Source: Scolanthus callimorphus
Lineage: Eukaryota; Cnidaria; Anthozoa; Actiniaria; Edwardsiidae
Direction of reading: 5' to 3'
Assembly: GCA_033964015.1 (NCBI GenBank)
Contig: CM066916.1
Location: forward strand, 32,319,404-32,383,403
DNA length: 64,000 bases
The notes under the pieces are model-generated. The model was not told where the DNA came from, did no database searches, and saw only the letters and a program-made list of their open reading frames with translations. Shown here one piece after another: positions 61,096 to 64,000 of the stretch. The position numbers and the translations under genes are program-made. Each line of letters begins with the position of its first letter. Within the stretch, counting starts at the first letter, position 1.

Positions 61096-61534
61096 AACAG
61101 CCAAAAGGGATGTCCTTTTGAAATCTATGTTATCGCTTATTTATTTCTGGGTTCCGGGTCAAACATATTTTTTCGGCTGGTTCGGCTCTTCTATACTTGA
61201 TAATTAAATCGCTTGCTAAATTTTCTTTCAAACAATCGCTTAGCATTAAAATGAGCATTATATTTTCTGACAATTATAAACTTTGAATTTGATATATAAC
61301 GTTTCACGAAATTTCCGTTTTTGTTTTGACAATTTCAGTATTTTAATTTTTGAACTTCCTTGTTCATATTTTATCTTCAATATATGTCATTATTTCTTGC
61401 TTGCTCTTGAATATTGATATATTTGGAATAATATCAAGTTTCGAAATACACGACTTAGATAGAACTTTACTAGTAGGCACGTATTATCCTTACCATAGGT
61501 TTAGCTAAGAAAAGAACATTTGAATGTGTGACTA

Positions 61535-61690
61535 CTTACGCACAAACAGGACACTCAAAGTTAGTTCGCTGTAATTCATATTCATTGGCACAAGCCCGGT
61601 GAAACGTGTGTCCACACGGACACAACATTATATACTTTGGTGATCCGTTCTCTCCAGTTCTTTGCTCATTGCACAGACCACATTCTATAA
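61535..61690 (-). CDS. RING mini-protein, second copy (exon 2)
   Basis: CGLCNEQRTGENGSPKYIML, CPCGHTFHRACANEYELQRT, FECPVCA then stop. Canonical RING spacing is kept, including the final C-x2-C. The exon begins after TTTTATAG at about 61690. Exon 1 was not found upstream. 61490-61720 matches 8853-9085 including the 3' flank. The intact ligands and mostly conservative changes relative to the first copy suggest past selection. Confidence 0.6.
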
Positions 61691-61806
61691 AATATATATG
61701 TATAACTTAGTTAGATAAAACATTATTGCGTGAGGACAGTTTCATTGTACGTGAGATCAGGAGCATGTTCCCTAACAACGAAATGTTAGTATTGATAACA
61801 TTTTTA

Positions 61807-62480
61807 AGGTTATTCCCCTGTTTTGCACGGCGCACGCTGTTCTGCGCATGGACGCGCGATCAATTCGTTCGAAAATGACGCAATCCAGCGCGCGCGCGCA
61901 AGCTAAATATCCCCATTTGAGCGAGAAACACCAAGAAAAAGTCGCTTTTTGGGATATTGCGCGAAAACAAGATTGGGCACTCCCATTTTTTATTTTACCA
62001 TTTTGATAAGACTATCATCCCCCTGTTATAAAAAAAAGTTTAAAGAAATTTCCACGACAAGTTTTTGAGCTATCGTCATAAAAAGCCCCAAAATGAGACA
62101 CCAAAGACTCTCAAATTATCACGAGCGGTGCGCACATTTTTGCACATTTTCAAGAGTAGCGTCAACACACATAGAAAATTGAACATTCCAATGTTCGTCC
62201 TAGGTAGTGAAGCATCCAACAGTTCTGTTCAAACTTGCAAGCGAACTGGATTGCTTCATTAGTGAGCATTTTATCACAATTTTCTTGTTTCACGTATTCC
62301 TTCACAAAATAGCCCTCAGGCACTAAAAATGGGGTATGTTTGCGGCATCACAGTTACTAAACGAGCATGGGCACCCCCTCTTTTTATTTCATATTTTCAT
62401 TTCTTATATGCTAAATAGTAAATAGACAAATTAAGAAAAAAATTCTACGACAAGTTGTATTTCAGGGGAATTACCTTAAG
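61807..62480. mobile_element. TIR element, about 670 bp, flanked by an 18-bp direct repeat
   Basis: The ends AAGGTTATTCCCCTG and CAGGGGAATTACCTTA are inverted repeats with one mismatch. AGTATTGATAACATTTTT occurs on both sides, and the sequence without the element is seen at 53745-53775. The interior is non-coding, with a CpG-rich patch (GCGCGCGCGCGC near 61893). TTAA at both edges would also fit a TTAA-type transposon, but the exact 18-bp flank is longer than that. Confidence 0.7.
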
Positions 62481-62689
62481 TATTGATAACATTTTTCTGT
62501 GTTTATAAAGAGTAATTGTTTTTTCCCTTTGTTGATAAATATTAGTCAGTTCTTCTTGTTCTCACTTTTTTTCAACATGATCTCGATCTTTTTCGATATT
62601 TTCTCTCAGTATGATAAATAGTCCTGATAAATGTTCGTTTTTTTGTCATTATTATTATTATGATAATTCTCCTCCTATGAATTCCATAT

Positions 62690-62870
62690 GGATTTATTAT
62701 CTGTGGAATTCCACAGGGAACAATATTAGGAACATTATTGTTTCTCGTATACATAAACGACCTCCCAAGCTGCCTTAGTTTTGCTAGTGTCCAAATGTAC
62801 GCAGATGACACTAGCATTACTGTGGCTAGCCAATCAGGTCACGAAATTGAGGGCAGCCACCTTCACCACT
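62690..62870 (+). pseudogene. LINE reverse transcriptase core fragment
   Basis: Plus-strand CGIPQGTILGTLLFLVYIND, LPSCL, VQMYADDTSITVAS: RT motifs PQG and YADD of a non-LTR retrotransposon (CR1/Jockey-like style), both catalytic Asp present. Sequence before PQG and after VASQSG is not RT-like. It stands alone, truncated on both sides. Confidence 0.85.
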
Positions 62871-63045
62871 CGGATTGCAGGACTGAATTCCTGTTCTGTT
62901 GTGACGTTATTTATTTAACGTCTCACGTGGGCTTTTATTGTAGCCGCCTTTCTATCACAAGCCCCTTTACCCCCCTGGGAATCACTAAAGTCCACACGGG
63001 CTATCTCGACTCTTGTGTTTGCCTTCATATCAGAGCAGGCTGCTG

Positions 63046-63292
63046 TTACACGACAAAAGTCCTGCAACTGGGGAAACTACAACAGGGTTGAACAGGGACA
63101 ACGAGTGGCTACTAGAGAAGTTTGATTTTACCTTTTTAATAGCTTGTTGATTGCACTCTAAATCATAACTTCAAAATCAAGCCCTTTTATACAACACTTA
63201 TTTTTAATTAAAGAAAGGAAAAGCAATACTCCTAAGAACCATCTGTCCGATACGTCCAAAACATGTCCACAAAAAGGCAAATAATTAAAAAG
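63046..63292 (-). mobile_element. LTR family E, partial
   Basis: TGTTACACGACAAAAGTCC to 'ggcaaataattaaaaag', matching 45948-46190 with deletions. The LTR end and polypurine tract are missing; a Cys ORF follows at once. Confidence 0.7.
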
Positions 63293-63309
63293 AAAAAAAG
63301 AAATTATGT

Positions 63310-63710
63310 CCAAAAAAAGTGCGCAGTTAACAACGGTGCACATTGTCACGGCCTCATTGTCACGAATTTGCTGTTCGACATAGATTTCCTTAATCGAAAG
63401 CAGGCCACAGATTGTGACAAACGCTAACACATTGTCTCCTGGGGTAAGGATTCTTTTCCCCTCTATCTAACACAGAGATTGTGGCGTCAATGGCGCCGGA
63501 ACAAAACAAAAAGAATAGGGCAAATTCTGGGGAGCGTCGATATTAGTGTGATAACACTGCATGCAATTGATTTTCAAGGTATGGTGAGTTTTTGTTTCTA
63601 TCACCGTCGTCGGCACATTAAACCGGTATTCCGTGAATATTATTGCCAAAGTAAGGTGAAGGCACGGTATATCATGGGCGCCGTGCCATCCTGCGGGCTC
63701 TGAAATAGAT
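63310..63710 (-). pseudogene. Cys ORF, E type, second copy
   Basis: YRFNVPTTVIETKTHHTLKI, CMQCYHTNIDAPQNLPYSFC, then a frameshift, then NVLAFVTICGLLSIKEIYVE and QQIRDNEAVTMCTVVNCALF. The acceptor-like TCTATTTCAG lies at 63703-63712. The C-terminal basic end is lost at the LTR junction. It is clearly a sister of 46420-46990. Confidence 0.7.
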
Positions 63711-63712
63711 CA

Positions 63713-64000
63713 ATTAATGAATTAGAAATGAAACACCACATGCGGCATCACGCGTGGCTGATCTATCGTTGCTGATCTATAGTTGCTGTACAAGAGTAAA
63801 ACGAGAAATATATTTCAACAATTTTGTTTTGTGTTATTGTCGTTCGAGCGATGTACCCGAAAAAAAATTAACATGCCAATTTGTCGAAATTATCGTCGGT
63901 TAAGGTATCGGTCAGGGAAAAAAGACGTGCTTACGGAAAAAAATTCTCGTCGCTTCGCAATTTATGCTAATCAGTTATATATCGTTTTAAAGGTAACATA
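63713..64000. other. Upstream spacer of the E-type Cys ORF
   Basis: Matches 47000-47205 ('aacaccacatgcgg', 'atcacgcgtggctgatctat', 'gtcgaaattatcgtcggtta'). No gene is recognised up to the window end. Confidence 0.55.

Noticed and set aside
61493..61720. A full second RING mini-gene with exon 1
   Set aside because: Exon 2 is clear but no exon 1 with MAENIAE is found upstream before the repeat at 61720; only exon 2 is annotated.

Overview
This window is eukaryotic repeat DNA, roughly 60% A+T. There are no operons, Shine-Dalgarno sites or bacterial genes. It holds LTR retrotransposons, non-LTR (LINE) 3' ends, Tc1/mariner-like and foldback MITEs, a CACTA-type transposon, spliced mini-genes and LTR promoters with TATA and AATAAA signals. 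An animal genome is likely. A cnidarian is my best guess, from the style of the LINE RT and of the AACAATTAGACCTC and 'agccaatcagaacgcag' foldback MITEs. This guess comes from memory and is not proven. I see no certain host gene; almost everything is element-derived.

The main content is a nested block of related LTR elements, nearly all transcribed on the minus strand. Reading the minus strand, a complete element would be LTR - primer binding site (TGGTGGAGAACCCGGGCA) - leader - gag/pol - Env-like glycoprotein - accessory genes - polypurine tract - LTR. LTR families named here: A (TGTTACGTCACGGG...CCCGGTAACA), B (TGTGGCACAATAAA...CGCGCAACA), C (TGTTACGTTACG...CCTAACA), D (TGTTGTGCGATG...CCTAACA), E, F, G, H and I. 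Pol survives only as Ty3/gypsy RT scraps. The 3' accessory genes are best preserved: a BTB/POZ-like protein followed by a small RING-like protein (A/C group), a different RING-like ORF (H), or a cysteine-containing ORF of unknown family called Cys here (B, D, E). One B subgroup carries a Gag-like protein joined to an acidic spacer and a transmembrane anchor.

Layout: 1-2.55 kb AT-rich flank; 2.55-4.6 kb C and A LTRs with RING pseudogenes; 5.1-9.2 kb LINE end, BTB-like, Env-like, chromodomain ORF and two-exon RING mini-gene; 9.25-18.6 kb chimeras of LINE RT, Cys, gypsy RT, LTR and RING; 18.6-32.3 kb a multiply nested B/A complex with Gag-TM, Cys, and an Env split and partly inverted by a CACTA element; 32.3-35.6 kb chimeras; 35.64-40.60 kb a B element with 4-bp target duplications (GTAG) inside a D LTR; 41-43 kb D-type Cys with a 75-bp x 6 minisatellite; 43.1-50.7 kb Env, Cys and BTB copies; 51.3-52.65 kb C LTR with intact RING; 54.4-58.6 kb H element with Env and RING-like genes; 58.6-64 kb foldback element, F element, TIR element, LINE RT and E-type Cys.

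The most interesting system is the Env - BTB-like - RING cassette just before the polypurine tract and 3' LTR, found in whole or part at several loci. BTB proteins commonly recruit Cul3 and RING proteins recruit E2 enzymes, so these env-bearing elements may have carried a ubiquitin-targeting accessory module. The cassette and its order are visible in the sequence; the function is inference.
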